DNA of 55,986 bases from Gammaproteobacteria bacterium (GTDB lineage: Bacteria > Pseudomonadota > Gammaproteobacteria > HK1), in assembly GCA_021773795.1 (NCBI GenBank), contig JAJFJT010000033.1, forward strand, positions 1-55,986, written 5' to 3'. Made by a program: the position numbers and the translations under genes. Below are positions 18,231-26,289 of the stretch, piece after piece; position 1 is the first letter of the stretch; each line of letters opens with the position of its first letter. The notes below the pieces were generated by a model, which worked only from the letters and a program-made list of their open reading frames with translations, did not search any database and was not told where the DNA came from.

Positions 18231-18773
18231 ATGATAGTATTTTGCGCCATGGCTTTGGATCGTCGCTCATTTATCGGCTGGTTACTGTCGCTGACCTTCG
18301 TTGGTCGGGTCCGGGATCTGTACGCGGCGGTGATAGGCATGCCGCGGGTGCCAGTGGTCGATCCACTGCGTGCCTTTGCCCCCTATATGGATACGCTTAT
18401 TCCGGCGGACGACAGTCCCAGCGCCACGGACCTTGGGGTTGATCAGGAAATTCTTAGCCGCATCCGTAACAGCGACTATCGAAAAGGGACGATCATGCAG
18501 GGATGTCGTTGGCTCGATGCCGCGGCGCGTAAGCTCGGTGCCACCGACTTCGTCGCCCTTGATCTGGCAGGAAGGGAAGCCGTGGTTACGAAGGCGGCAC
18601 AGGCGACCCGGGGAACTCCGCCGCACGAATTCTTCCGCTATACCCGCTACGAGGCTTTTCAACGCTATTACGCTAATCCCGAGAGCTGGATTCCCCTCAA
18701 TTACCGGGGTCCACCACAGCCCCTTGGCTTCAGCGATTACACCCAGCCCCCTGCCTTTAAAGCCCTCCGCTAA
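18231..18773 (+). CDS. Gluconate 2-dehydrogenase subunit 3-like / small subunit of GMC oxidoreductase
   Basis: A 180-residue protein with a twin-arginine-like start (ALDRRSFIGWLLS) and a body typical of the small helper subunit of membrane GMC dehydrogenases (DTLIPADDSPSATDLGVD, HEFFRYTRYEAFQRYYANP). An ATG at 18249 just before ALDRRS is an equally good start; neither has a strong ribosome site. Its stop codon overlaps the ATG of the flavoprotein gene by one base, so the two are translationally coupled. The small subunit is likely needed for Tat export of the folded flavoprotein, which lacks its own signal. Confidence 0.85.
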   Translation: MIVFCAMALDRRSFIGWLLSLTFVGRVRDLYAAVIGMPRVPVVDPLRAFAPYMDTLIPADDSPSATDLGVDQEILSRIRNSDYRKGTIMQGCRWLDAAARKLGATDFVALDLAGREAVVTKAAQATRGTPPHEFFRYTRYEAFQRYYANPESWIPLNYRGPPQPLGFSDYTQPPAFKALR

Positions 18774-20443
18774 TGGCCGATGTTGACGTCATCATTATCG
18801 GCTCCGGCCCTGGTGGCGGGGCCAGTGCCTGGGCGCTGGCAAGTCAGGGTGTGCGGGTTTTGTTGCTGGAGGCAGGCCCTGCCTATAAGCCGCAGCAGGA
18901 CTATCGCCTGAGCCGTTACCAGTGGGAACAGTCCGGCTTTCCCCACAAAATCAGCCCGTGGGGGCGGCAGAGCTACGCCCTGTTACAAAAGCTTGATGAA
19001 AAGTGGCGTGAGCTGCGCTCATGGAGCGGTGTTAGCGGGCCAATGAATACCACCGACCGGCGCCAGCCTTGGGGTTATCATCATGTTCAGGGGCTGGGGG
19101 GCAGTACCCTGCATTTCAGCGGCGAGGCCCATCGCCTGCACCCGGAATCCATGCAGATGAAGAGCCGCTTTGGTGTGGCCGCTGACTGGCCGTTGGACTA
19201 CGCTGAACTGGAGCCTTACTACCAGCAGGCAGAACGGGTCGTGGGGGTGGCCGGGCCGCTCAAGCAGGGTGCGCGTTGGCGCAGTGAGAACTTCCCGCTG
19301 CCAGCCCACGGACTTGGTTACGCCAGTCAGAAATTGCAGACCGGCTGCGAAAAACTGGGACTCCAGTGGCAAGCCAACTCCCTCGCCATCCTGTCGGCGC
19401 CCTACGACGACCGCCCGCCCTGCAACTATTGCAGTAACTGCAGCCGGGGTTGCCCGCGGCGCGACAAGGGCAGCGTGGATGTTACCTTCATCGCTCAGGC
19501 GCTGCGTACTGGAAACCTGACAGTACGTACCGGCTGCCGGGTGATCGCACTGGAGGCCGGCGCCGATGATCGGGTGCACGGGGTGCGCTGCAGGGAGGCG
19601 GATGGCAGCGAGCGTCACGAAACGGCGCCAGTGATCATCGTGGCCTGTGGTGCCGTTGAGACCCCACGTCTATTACTTCGATCGGAAAGTGCCCATGCCC
19701 CACAGGGCCTGGCCAATGAGTCCGGTCAGGTGGGGCAAAATTTCATGGAGACCCTGTTCTGGACCTCCAGCGGCCTGCACCCGGAGCCACTTGCCAGTTA
19801 TCGTGGTTTACCGGCGGACGGGATTAGCTGGGATTTCAATGCCCCCGATGCCATTCCCGGGGTGGTGGGCGGTTGTCGCTTTTCCCACGCCACTGCTGAT
19901 GCCGATCTGCTCGGTCCTATTCATTACGCCCAGCGCGTAGTGGCTGGCTGGGGGCGTGAACACAAGGCGGCCATGCGCGAGCACTTTGGGCGCGTCATCG
20001 CAGTGGGGGCCATTGGTGAATCATTGCCCAATCCGGGCTCCTACATCGATCTCGACCCGCAGGCCAAAGATGAACTGGGATTGCCCAAGGCGCGGATCCA
20101 CAGCCATCTGGACGAGGGTGAGCTGAAGCGCCTCAGTTTTATGGCGAAAACCACGCGACGGATTCTAAAATCCTCTGGCGTGGAGGATCTCGTCGAGGAA
20201 TACGGCAGTTACGACAGCTTCAGCGCCACCCATGTCTTTGGCACCTGTCGCATGGGCAATGATGCTTCAGACTCCGTGGTGGACCGTTACGGCCAGAGCC
20301 ATCGCTGGAAGAATTTATTTGTGGTGGACGCCAGCACATTCCCCAGCTCCGGCGGCGGCGAGTCGCCCTCGCTCACCATTGAGGCGCTGGCGATTCGTAG
20401 CGTCGGGCATATTGCCGGACGGCTGAAACGGCGCGAATTCTAG
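18773..20443 (+). CDS. GMC family FAD-dependent oxidoreductase
   Basis: This 556-residue flavoprotein has the ADP-binding motif VIIIGSGPGGGASAWALA at 6-23 followed by LLLEAGP. The GMC loop GLGGSTLHFSGEAHRL sits near 105, and the C-terminal active-site region reads THVFGTCRMG then PSSGGGESPSLTIEALA. A cysteine cluster NYCSNCSRGCPRRDKG lies near 220, as in related dehydrogenases. It oxidises an alcohol or sugar; the substrate cannot be told. It has no signal peptide and probably exports with its Tat-bearing partner just upstream. No cytochrome c subunit gene follows, unlike classical gluconate dehydrogenases. Confidence 0.9.
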   Translation: MADVDVIIIGSGPGGGASAWALASQGVRVLLLEAGPAYKPQQDYRLSRYQWEQSGFPHKISPWGRQSYALLQKLDEKWRELRSWSGVSGPMNTTDRRQPWGYHHVQGLGGSTLHFSGEAHRLHPESMQMKSRFGVAADWPLDYAELEPYYQQAERVVGVAGPLKQGARWRSENFPLPAHGLGYASQKLQTGCEKLGLQWQANSLAILSAPYDDRPPCNYCSNCSRGCPRRDKGSVDVTFIAQALRTGNLTVRTGCRVIALEAGADDRVHGVRCREADGSERHETAPVIIVACGAVETPRLLLRSESAHAPQGLANESGQVGQNFMETLFWTSSGLHPEPLASYRGLPADGISWDFNAPDAIPGVVGGCRFSHATADADLLGPIHYAQRVVAGWGREHKAAMREHFGRVIAVGAIGESLPNPGSYIDLDPQAKDELGLPKARIHSHLDEGELKRLSFMAKTTRRILKSSGVEDLVEEYGSYDSFSATHVFGTCRMGNDASDSVVDRYGQSHRWKNLFVVDASTFPSSGGGESPSLTIEALAIRSVGHIAGRLKRREF

Positions 20444-20796
20444 CGCGTAGTATCGCCTCGCTTGCCCCTGTAACGCCCGCTGCCCAGCGTATTTCCTGGG
20501 TGTGTTGTCAGGATTCTTTACGGCTTTTGTAGTCCTTTATCACCCCCGCAGTTACATATCTCCGCAGGATCCCTCTGTTATCACTATGATTTTATTGGAT
20601 TTGTTTGGGTGATCAGGGGTTTTTGACGGTGTCGGAGGTTTTTACATCTTGGCTAAATCCATCTCGGAATATTTTTCCTAGGTCAATGCAAGTTGTTGAA
20701 TAGGCGAAATATATTTCGCATTTAAATAGTTTGGCGCGATGCTTGCACGACTAAATCAGTCGGTACGTATTTATTAACAAGGACGGGGAAGCAAAA
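20444..20796. other. AT-rich intergenic region upstream of the second PEP-CTERM gene
   Basis: These 353 bases have no credible coding sequence. The right half is noticeably AT-rich relative to its neighbours and contains the sigma-54 promoter at 20731-20747. Enhancer-binding sites for a PrsR-like activator would be expected in the 80-200 bases upstream of it, but no clear inverted repeat could be picked by eye. Confidence 0.6.
20731..20747 (+). promoter_or_regulatory. Sigma-54 (RpoN) promoter
   Basis: TTGGCGCGATGCTTGCA matches the -24/-12 consensus (TGGCRCG-N4-TTGCA) with the required GG-N10-GC spacing. The expected start of transcription is near 20758, about 40 bases before the PEP-CTERM ATG. 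PEP-CTERM systems commonly encode the PrsK/PrsR pair, whose regulator is a sigma-54 activator, so this promoter fits the gene it serves. Confidence 0.85.
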
Positions 20797-21564
20797 ATGA
20801 ATAAGTCGCTGCGAGAAACCTGGCTGGGTCAAAGTAGAATCCTGTTACTTATGCTGTTTATCGGCTTGTCTCTGACGGGTCGTGGCGCTTTCGCTGGTGT
20901 GGGTGGGCCACTCCTACCGATGTCCCATGTAGAGGACAGCGTGACCGACAACGGGAATGGCACCTTTGGCTACGCATTTACCGTGTTTAATGACAGTTGG
21001 TTCGTGGGTGACGGATTTGTGGGAGATGGGGGGCCATTTGGTGGAGACCCGATTATCGTCGACTGGGAACTGCCCTGGTTTGGTGATGCCGGTATCGATC
21101 TGACTAGTATCCTTTCGCCGACTGGCTGGGATTTCGAAATTGAGACCATCGGCGTCTTTGACGACCCCAATAATACGGGTTGGGGAGGGGTTGCGTCTTG
21201 GCAGAATCCGTCAGATCCATTTTATGCGGGTGCGGACAGCCCGTTTACCACGGCTACCCAGGTACTGCACTGGTACAACGAGCTTTGGATTGGCGAAGGA
21301 TTTGCAGGTGATGGAATTTTCCCGGGTGATTCACTGGCCGGTTTTGGCTTTACTGCGGACTTTGGACCCACCGCTGCACCTTATCAGGCATCTTGGGACT
21401 TCCTACCCGTCCAGTCCGGCGATCCGGCTTTTCCCTTTGGTGGGGTTCCGGCTTCGCCCCTGGCGCTTGGAAACGGAGTGCCTGAACCGGCGACTTTCCT
21501 GTTATTTGGCAGCAGCCTGCTCGGGATGGCGGCCTATGGACGTCGGCGTCGCTTGAAAGGCTAA
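20797..21564 (+). CDS. PEP-CTERM sorting domain protein
   Basis: A 255-residue secreted protein with an N-terminal signal (about 1-33, RILLLMLFIGLSLTGRGAFA) and a Gly/Asp/Phe/Trp-rich body containing repeated FVGDG and GDGGPFGGDP-like motifs. It ends in a PEP-CTERM signal: VPEPAT at 228-233, a hydrophobic helix, then GRRRRLKG. Exosortase processing at the surface is expected. Its ribosome site is GGACGGGG upstream of the ATG. It has its own sigma-54 promoter and its own terminator, so it is a single-gene unit. The body is not a recognised fold; it is unrelated by eye to the first PEP-CTERM protein outside the sorting tail. Confidence 0.92.
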   Translation: MNKSLRETWLGQSRILLLMLFIGLSLTGRGAFAGVGGPLLPMSHVEDSVTDNGNGTFGYAFTVFNDSWFVGDGFVGDGGPFGGDPIIVDWELPWFGDAGIDLTSILSPTGWDFEIETIGVFDDPNNTGWGGVASWQNPSDPFYAGADSPFTTATQVLHWYNELWIGEGFAGDGIFPGDSLAGFGFTADFGPTAAPYQASWDFLPVQSGDPAFPFGGVPASPLALGNGVPEPATFLLFGSSLLGMAAYGRRRRLKG

Positions 21565-21589
21565 GCGAACCGCAAGTAATGGTTTGAGA

Positions 21590-21625
21590 AGGGGCTGAAC
21601 CCGCGTGGTTCAGCCCCTTTTTTTA
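21590..21625 (+). terminator. Rho-independent terminator of the PEP-CTERM gene
   Basis: The stem AGGGGCTGAACC / GGTTCAGCCCCT with a short CGCGT-type loop is followed by seven T residues. Confidence 0.93.
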
Positions 21626-21689
21626 TCAGTGAGTTCCCTTTCCCGACCGTGCTAACATCACCAAAAGGTTCTTTTCGGAGGGGTGATTC

Positions 21690-22520
21690 ATGGCGGACGA
21701 AGACGCCGGGGTAGTAAAAAAGGCCGGGGCAAAGGTACAGAAAAAACGTACCACCCGACGCGTGACCAGGAAGAAAGTCACCGCAAAAAAACGGCCGGCC
21801 AAAAAGGCTGCGGCATCAACGGTGATTCAGGAACGCGTGGTGGTGACCGAGTCCCCGGACGAACAACTCTCTCGCCTGAAGGAACATGAATTGCTGCGCG
21901 AAGGGGCGACATCGGCCGCACCAGCGGAACCGGAGCCATCCCCCAACGGGCGTATTGGTCCCATGGTCTGGGGACCGTTGCTGGTCATCGGATTTTTGGT
22001 GTTTCTTATCGTGGGCGAAGATTCCGAATCGGAAAAGGCCGTGGGCGCAGCTGTGACAGCCCCTTATTCTGGTCGATCATCCCGTCCCACCGGGCAGGTT
22101 CAGCCTTCCATGGCGAGCCCCCACACAGCCAAACGGAATGGACAACCTGTCGATGCCGGATTGCCGGGAGCCCAATACTGGTCACCAGATGTGCCTGGGG
22201 TAGTGGATGCTAAGCCGCTGGCCAAGCCTCCTGTGCCAACATCATCAAGGCCGGTTTATCCATCTCCTTCTTCTTCGGTTCCGCGGGGTGCAGCACAATC
22301 GGGTGCCGGTTACTGGGCGGCCCCATCTCCAGCCTGGGGAAATGAAGGGGGCAGTGGCCATCAGATTGATAGCTTGCCACCGCCTCCGGGGGCCTCGTTG
22401 GGAATGGGGGGTGGTTCACCCTGGCAGGCTATGCCAGTTCCCCAGTCGGCTTATCCGCCTACACCCGCGCTGGGGACATCTGGCGGATATCCGCCTGTTC
22501 CAATTCCAAGCAGGCAGTGA
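21690..22520 (+). CDS. Uncharacterised single-pass membrane protein with Lys-rich N-terminus and Pro/Gly/Ser-rich C-terminus
   Basis: I do not recognise this 276-residue protein. Residues 9-42 are Lys/Arg/Ala-rich (KKVTAKKRPAKKAAAS), like histone H1 or AlgP tails. One membrane helix spans about 91-109 (PMVWGPLLVIGFLVFLIVG). The remainder is Pro/Gly/Ser-rich and low complexity (SLPPPPGASLGMGGG, YPPTPALGTSGGYPP). The ribosome site is strong (GGAGGGG 7 bases before the ATG). By the positive-inside rule the Lys-rich tail is cytoplasmic and could bind nucleic acid or polyphosphate, while the Pro-rich tail would span the periplasm somewhat like TonB. It stands alone between a terminator and a repeat cluster. 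Function unknown. Confidence 0.7.
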   Translation: MADEDAGVVKKAGAKVQKKRTTRRVTRKKVTAKKRPAKKAAASTVIQERVVVTESPDEQLSRLKEHELLREGATSAAPAEPEPSPNGRIGPMVWGPLLVIGFLVFLIVGEDSESEKAVGAAVTAPYSGRSSRPTGQVQPSMASPHTAKRNGQPVDAGLPGAQYWSPDVPGVVDAKPLAKPPVPTSSRPVYPSPSSSVPRGAAQSGAGYWAAPSPAWGNEGGSGHQIDSLPPPPGASLGMGGGSPWQAMPVPQSAYPPTPALGTSGGYPPVPIPSRQ

Positions 22521-22537
22521 TTTTCTCCAGGCACCCT

Positions 22538-22640
22538 GTAGCCTGGATGGAGCGGATGCAGAATCCGGGGGACGGAGGCAAAACCGGTTGTTAAAGTGAA
22601 TGGCATCCTCCTGGATTTCACTTCGTTTCATCCAGGCTAC
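22538..22640. repeat. Intergenic palindromic repeat, family A, copy 2
   Basis: A 103-bp copy with ends GTAGCCTGGATGGAGCGG and TTTCATCCAGGCTAC and inner CAGAATCCGGGGG. Its middle (ACCGGTTGTTAA) and right side are almost identical to copy 4 at 44443, so these two are the most recently related copies. Confidence 0.92.
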
Positions 22641-22644
22641 GGGA

Positions 22645-22663
22645 AATTTTTTTAGAGGCACCC
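22645..22663. repeat. Solo end of MITE-like family C
   Basis: AAATTTTTTTAGAGGCACCC matches the right terminal repeat of the complete element at 28675-28814 (ATTTTTAGAGGTGCCC). No matching left end is present here, so it looks like a remnant or truncated copy squeezed between family A and family D elements. Confidence 0.5.
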
Positions 22664-22685
22664 ATATGGTGGTAAACGTCGTTTA

Positions 22686-22852
22686 TTAAGGAACCTCTGA
22701 TTTATTCTGGACGAAGTAGATTGTGATTCAAAACCTTCAGCTTTGAGGCGCTGATCGCACGTAATAGCAGGCTATTGCGAAGATCAGTAACGATAAAGAT
22801 GGGCGTTTTGGGCACAAGATACGAGTTCACGAATAGATCAGAGGTTCCTTAG
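22686..22852. repeat. MITE-like element, family D, full-length copy
   Basis: About 167 bp bounded by terminal inverted repeats TAAGGAACCTCTGAT and ATCAGAGGTTCCTTA, with subterminal TTATTCTGGACG and GATACGAGTTCACGAATAG. There is no coding capacity. The right end supplies the TAA stop codon of the sulfotransferase fusion gene (22849-22851). An internally deleted relative is at 32446-32510. Confidence 0.85.
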
Positions 22853-24849
22853 GTTTGTGCTTGCCACCAAAAGCCGCCGAGTCGCTGTTCGCGAAGCGCG
22901 AATTCGATGATGTTTTCGTAATCCACCCGCGCACCCTTAACCAGTTGCTCCAGCTGTTGCCGCTCCTTGTCTCCCAGATGCCACTGATGGCTGGCATTGA
23001 CTCGTGGCGGACGTTGCAGCTGCCCGTGGTGTTCACCCGGATTGATCGCCGCTAGCAATGCCCCGGCACCTTCTCCTTGTGCCAGCTCGGCCAAATCCAC
23101 CTCATGGAAATGAATGTTGGGTTGATCGGCGAGACACTGCCGGTAGTACTGGGCGCGTGCGCGCATTTCATGCACGTACCAGAGGGCGTAGCCAAGCATG
23201 CCGTGTTTGCCGAAGTCTTCCGACGGCACCAGGTTTTTCGGGTAGCGCGGGTCCAGATAGAACAACCAGGTGAAGCCGAGATTGTAGAAATCAAAACGGT
23301 TGGCCAGGCTCCAGGCGGTATCGAAGATATCCCGGGTGAGGTGGATGAGGTGGATATCCACATCCGGCCCCAGCAGGTCGAGGTTCTCGATCAACCCCCC
23401 TTTGGCGAGAAAGTGGGAGGTTTCCACATAGGTTTCCTTGGCACCGAAGCGCGTGCAGGCGAGTTTTCGCCGCCAGAAATCGCGCACGTCCGGCAGGTTG
23501 CCGATGCTGTTGAAACACATGAAATGGGAGGCATCCGGGGTATGCCAGCCGTGGGAGTAAAAGGCTTCACCCCGTTCATGATGCACCTCGGCGTTTTGCA
23601 GATTTAGCCGAAAACATTCGGTCAGAAAGGTGGTACCGCTGCGCCCGGTGGTGATGGTGAAGATGAAGCGTTTGCGGCGCGCGACTTCGCAGCCGTTGCC
23701 CGCGCGCAGCTGACCTATGGGCTGCCCTGCGCCCATCACGTGGTTTTCACCCACGTGCCAGCTGCCAGCGCGATCCGTGCCTGCCGGGAACGGCTTTGCA
23801 TTAAAGACCCGGAACACCCGGTCGTGGATGAGCACCTGCTCACGTATCAGTGGCCAGACAATTTCACGCAGGAACTTCTGGTCACAATGGCTACTTCGAT
23901 GTGCGCTTTCGATATATGGGCGCCACAGTGTGTCGAGCGTGGGCAGGATGTTGGCGACCCCACCCCACATACCGGCGAGGATCGGGTCGGTATGGGCGTG
24001 ATCATCCCGCATCACGTGAAAGGCACGATTGCTTTGTACCCATTCCATCACCGCGGCGCGCTCGCGCAGATTGATCAGGCTGTCCGCATCGCGACACAGA
24101 AAGCGGTCTATCCCGGTGTCGTTGGCCGCCAGAAATCGCCAGAACAGGCCAGAGTACAGGGTTGAGCGGTCCATCATGACCATGTCTGCGCCGTTGGCGA
24201 GCAACTGCCCGCGGATGAAGTCGGGCACGGTTTTATCAACATAAAAACGGCAGCGCCATTCGGGATAAAGCGCGCTGGCAAGTTCCGCATTACGCACCGC
24301 GGTGTCCAGATAGCGAAAATTGCCGCCCCAGAGTGAGAATGCGATGACATTGCGCTCCGGGGCATCCGTGCGGAAAGGCGGTAGTTCCCGAGCCTTGAGT
24401 GTCACCCCCTCGGGTGGCGTATGGGCCATGTCCTTCAGCAGCAGGGAACGCTCGCCATGGTGGCGCGCCTTTTCCATATCACCCACCTCGCCGTAGGCGT
24501 GGGCGAGGCCATCGTGCAGATTGGGATTGTCTGCATCCTGGGCCAGGGCTTCTTCCAGGGCTGGAATGGCCTCGGTAAAACGCCCGTTGCGTACCAGGCT
24601 CGCGCCAAGGCTTTCCTTCAGGTGCGGGTCGTCCGGCCAGATTTTGAGGCCCCGTTCCAGCAGGCGGGTGACATGAGTGAAATTCCCGAGAGAGGAGAGA
24701 TAGAGGACCTGCCTGAGGTAGTCGCCGCGGGCGGGGCTGGTGCGGGTTTTATCAATGACCTCTGCCTGCCTTGCCACCGCTGCCGCGAGTTCGCCCTGCT
24801 GATAGAGCGACCGGGCTTCCTCGCGCAGTGTGTCGACGGTCTGGGTCAT
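22849..24849 (-). CDS. TPR / glycosyltransferase-like / sulfotransferase fusion protein
   Basis: This 666-residue protein has three parts. Residues about 1-150 are TPR-like helical repeats (SLGASLVRNGRFTEAIPALE). Residues about 165-370 resemble a GT-A-type transferase (IAFSLWGGNFRYLDTAVRNA, acidic FLCRDADSLINL). Residues about 395-640 are a PAPS-dependent sulfotransferase: the 5'-phosphosulfate loop FTITTGRSGTTFL and the 3'-phosphate motif LIHLTRDIFDTAWS. It is probably cytoplasmic and may glycosylate and/or sulfate a glycan or protein. It starts 13 bases after dapE, so it may be the last gene of the yciB-dapE operon. Its stop codon lies in a MITE, so the original C-terminus may have been altered. 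Confidence 0.8.
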   Translation of the reverse strand: MTQTVDTLREEARSLYQQGELAAAVARQAEVIDKTRTSPARGDYLRQVLYLSSLGNFTHVTRLLERGLKIWPDDPHLKESLGASLVRNGRFTEAIPALEEALAQDADNPNLHDGLAHAYGEVGDMEKARHHGERSLLLKDMAHTPPEGVTLKARELPPFRTDAPERNVIAFSLWGGNFRYLDTAVRNAELASALYPEWRCRFYVDKTVPDFIRGQLLANGADMVMMDRSTLYSGLFWRFLAANDTGIDRFLCRDADSLINLRERAAVMEWVQSNRAFHVMRDDHAHTDPILAGMWGGVANILPTLDTLWRPYIESAHRSSHCDQKFLREIVWPLIREQVLIHDRVFRVFNAKPFPAGTDRAGSWHVGENHVMGAGQPIGQLRAGNGCEVARRKRFIFTITTGRSGTTFLTECFRLNLQNAEVHHERGEAFYSHGWHTPDASHFMCFNSIGNLPDVRDFWRRKLACTRFGAKETYVETSHFLAKGGLIENLDLLGPDVDIHLIHLTRDIFDTAWSLANRFDFYNLGFTWLFYLDPRYPKNLVPSEDFGKHGMLGYALWYVHEMRARAQYYRQCLADQPNIHFHEVDLAELAQGEGAGALLAAINPGEHHGQLQRPPRVNASHQWHLGDKERQQLEQLVKGARVDYENIIEFALREQRLGGFWWQAQT

Positions 24850-24862
24850 GGGCCGGAGCGGC

Positions 24863-26023
24863 TCACTTGGTCAGCAGCTTTTCCAGCACGGCTTGGTAAA
24901 TTTGGCTCAGGCTTTCCAGTTCGGCAATCCCCACACATTCATTAAGCTTATGGATGCTGCTGTTGACCGGACCCAGCTCCACCACCTCGGCACCGGCAGG
25001 GCGAATAAAACGGCCATCGGAAGTGCCACCGCTGGTGGAGAGGGTGGGTACGGCGCCGGTGATTTCGGTGACCGCTGCCTGCGTGGCAACCAGCAGCTCG
25101 CCATCCTCCGTAAGAAAGGGAGCGCCGGAATGCTGCCACTCCAGTCCATAGGAAAGGCCGTGGCGGTCAAGGATTGCCTCGACCCGCTGCCGTAGTGCTG
25201 TCTCGGTTAGCTCGGTGGAGTAGCGGAAATTAAAATCCAGCTCCAGCGCGCCCGGGATGACATTAACCGCACCAGTGCCGGCGTGCAGATTGGAGATCTG
25301 AAAGCTGGTGGGGGGGAAGTGATTATTGCCCTGGTCCCATACGGCTTGCTGTAGTTCTGTGAGTGCGGGAAGGGATGAAAAGACAGGGTTTTCAGCTAGC
25401 TGGGGATAGGCTACGTGTCCCTGTATACCGTGGATTTGCAGTTTCCCGTTGAGGGAACCGCGCCGGCCCGGTTTCAGGGTGTCGCCCACTTGTGTTTCGC
25501 TAGTGGGTTCACCCAGCAGGCACCAGTCGATGGCCACATCCTGCTCCTGCAGATGCTCCAGTACGCGGATGGTGCCATCTATGGCGGGACCTTCCTCGTC
25601 GCTGGTGAGAAGAAAGGCGAGAGAGCCACGATGGGCCGGATGGCGGGCAAGAAAGCGTTCGGTGGCGGTCACCATGGCGGCTAGGCCACCCTTCATGTCG
25701 GCAGCGCCTCGGCCATAGAGCAGGCCCTCGCGCAGGCTGGGCTCAAAGGGCGGAGTATGCCATTCATCGAGCGGTCCTGGCGGCACCACGTCGGTATGGC
25801 CGGCAAACACAAAGAGCGGCTCCGTACTCCCGTGGCGTGCCCACAGGTTGCGAACCCCACCACGGGGCAGGTGAGAGAGTTCAAATTCCAATGCCGAGAG
25901 CCGATCCCCTATAAGGGCTTGGCAGCCCCCGTCGTCCGGGGTGACCGATTCCCGGGCGATGAGCTCCATGGCCAGTGCCAGCGTCGGGGAATGGTGTACC
26001 CCGTTATCCGTGTTTTGGCTCAT
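24863..26023 (-). CDS. dapE: Succinyl-diaminopimelate desuccinylase
   Basis: Starting at the ATG that overlaps the bolA stop (ATGA), the protein is 386 residues, close to the usual 375. The M20 metallopeptidase motifs are intact: FAGHTDVVPPGPLDEW, YGRGAADMKGGLAAMV and TSDEEGPA, with GGTSDGRF near the C-terminus. It hydrolyses N-succinyl-LL-diaminopimelate in lysine and peptidoglycan synthesis and needs zinc or cobalt. A longer upstream reading frame overlaps bolA and is rejected. Confidence 0.95.
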   Translation of the reverse strand: MSQNTDNGVHHSPTLALAMELIARESVTPDDGGCQALIGDRLSALEFELSHLPRGGVRNLWARHGSTEPLFVFAGHTDVVPPGPLDEWHTPPFEPSLREGLLYGRGAADMKGGLAAMVTATERFLARHPAHRGSLAFLLTSDEEGPAIDGTIRVLEHLQEQDVAIDWCLLGEPTSETQVGDTLKPGRRGSLNGKLQIHGIQGHVAYPQLAENPVFSSLPALTELQQAVWDQGNNHFPPTSFQISNLHAGTGAVNVIPGALELDFNFRYSTELTETALRQRVEAILDRHGLSYGLEWQHSGAPFLTEDGELLVATQAAVTEITGAVPTLSTSGGTSDGRFIRPAGAEVVELGPVNSSIHKLNECVGIAELESLSQIYQAVLEKLLTK

Positions 26024-26289
26024 GCCTCGCCCGGGCTTCGCGCCTGAATGCTCAGGGCATGGACCTCGGAGCCCATGACATCGTCCAGCGCCTTGTAAAC
26101 CATGCGATGGCGCGCCAATGTGCTGCAATCGCTAAAGGCCTTGGCAACGATATGGACGGTGAAATGACCACCCCCGTTGGCGCTGGCGTGGCCGGCGTGA
26201 TCGGCGCTCTGGTCGGTAATTTCCAGTTCTGCCGGGTTAAATTCGGCGTCCAGGCGTTCACGGATTTGCGCCATCCGTGCATCACTCAT
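26020..26289 (-). CDS. BolA family protein
   Basis: An 89-residue BolA/IbaG-like protein: N-terminal RERLDAEFNPAELEITDQS and the conserved HFTVHIVAKAF and ARHRMVYKALDDVM segments with the invariant His of the class. Family members work with monothiol glutaredoxins in iron-sulfur cluster trafficking and affect cell shape. It overlaps yciI upstream by one base and dapE downstream by four, so all three are translationally coupled. It is shorter than E. coli BolA (105), and assignment to the BolA or IbaG subgroup is not attempted. Confidence 0.92.
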   Translation of the reverse strand: MSDARMAQIRERLDAEFNPAELEITDQSADHAGHASANGGGHFTVHIVAKAFSDCSTLARHRMVYKALDDVMGSEVHALSIQARSPGEA

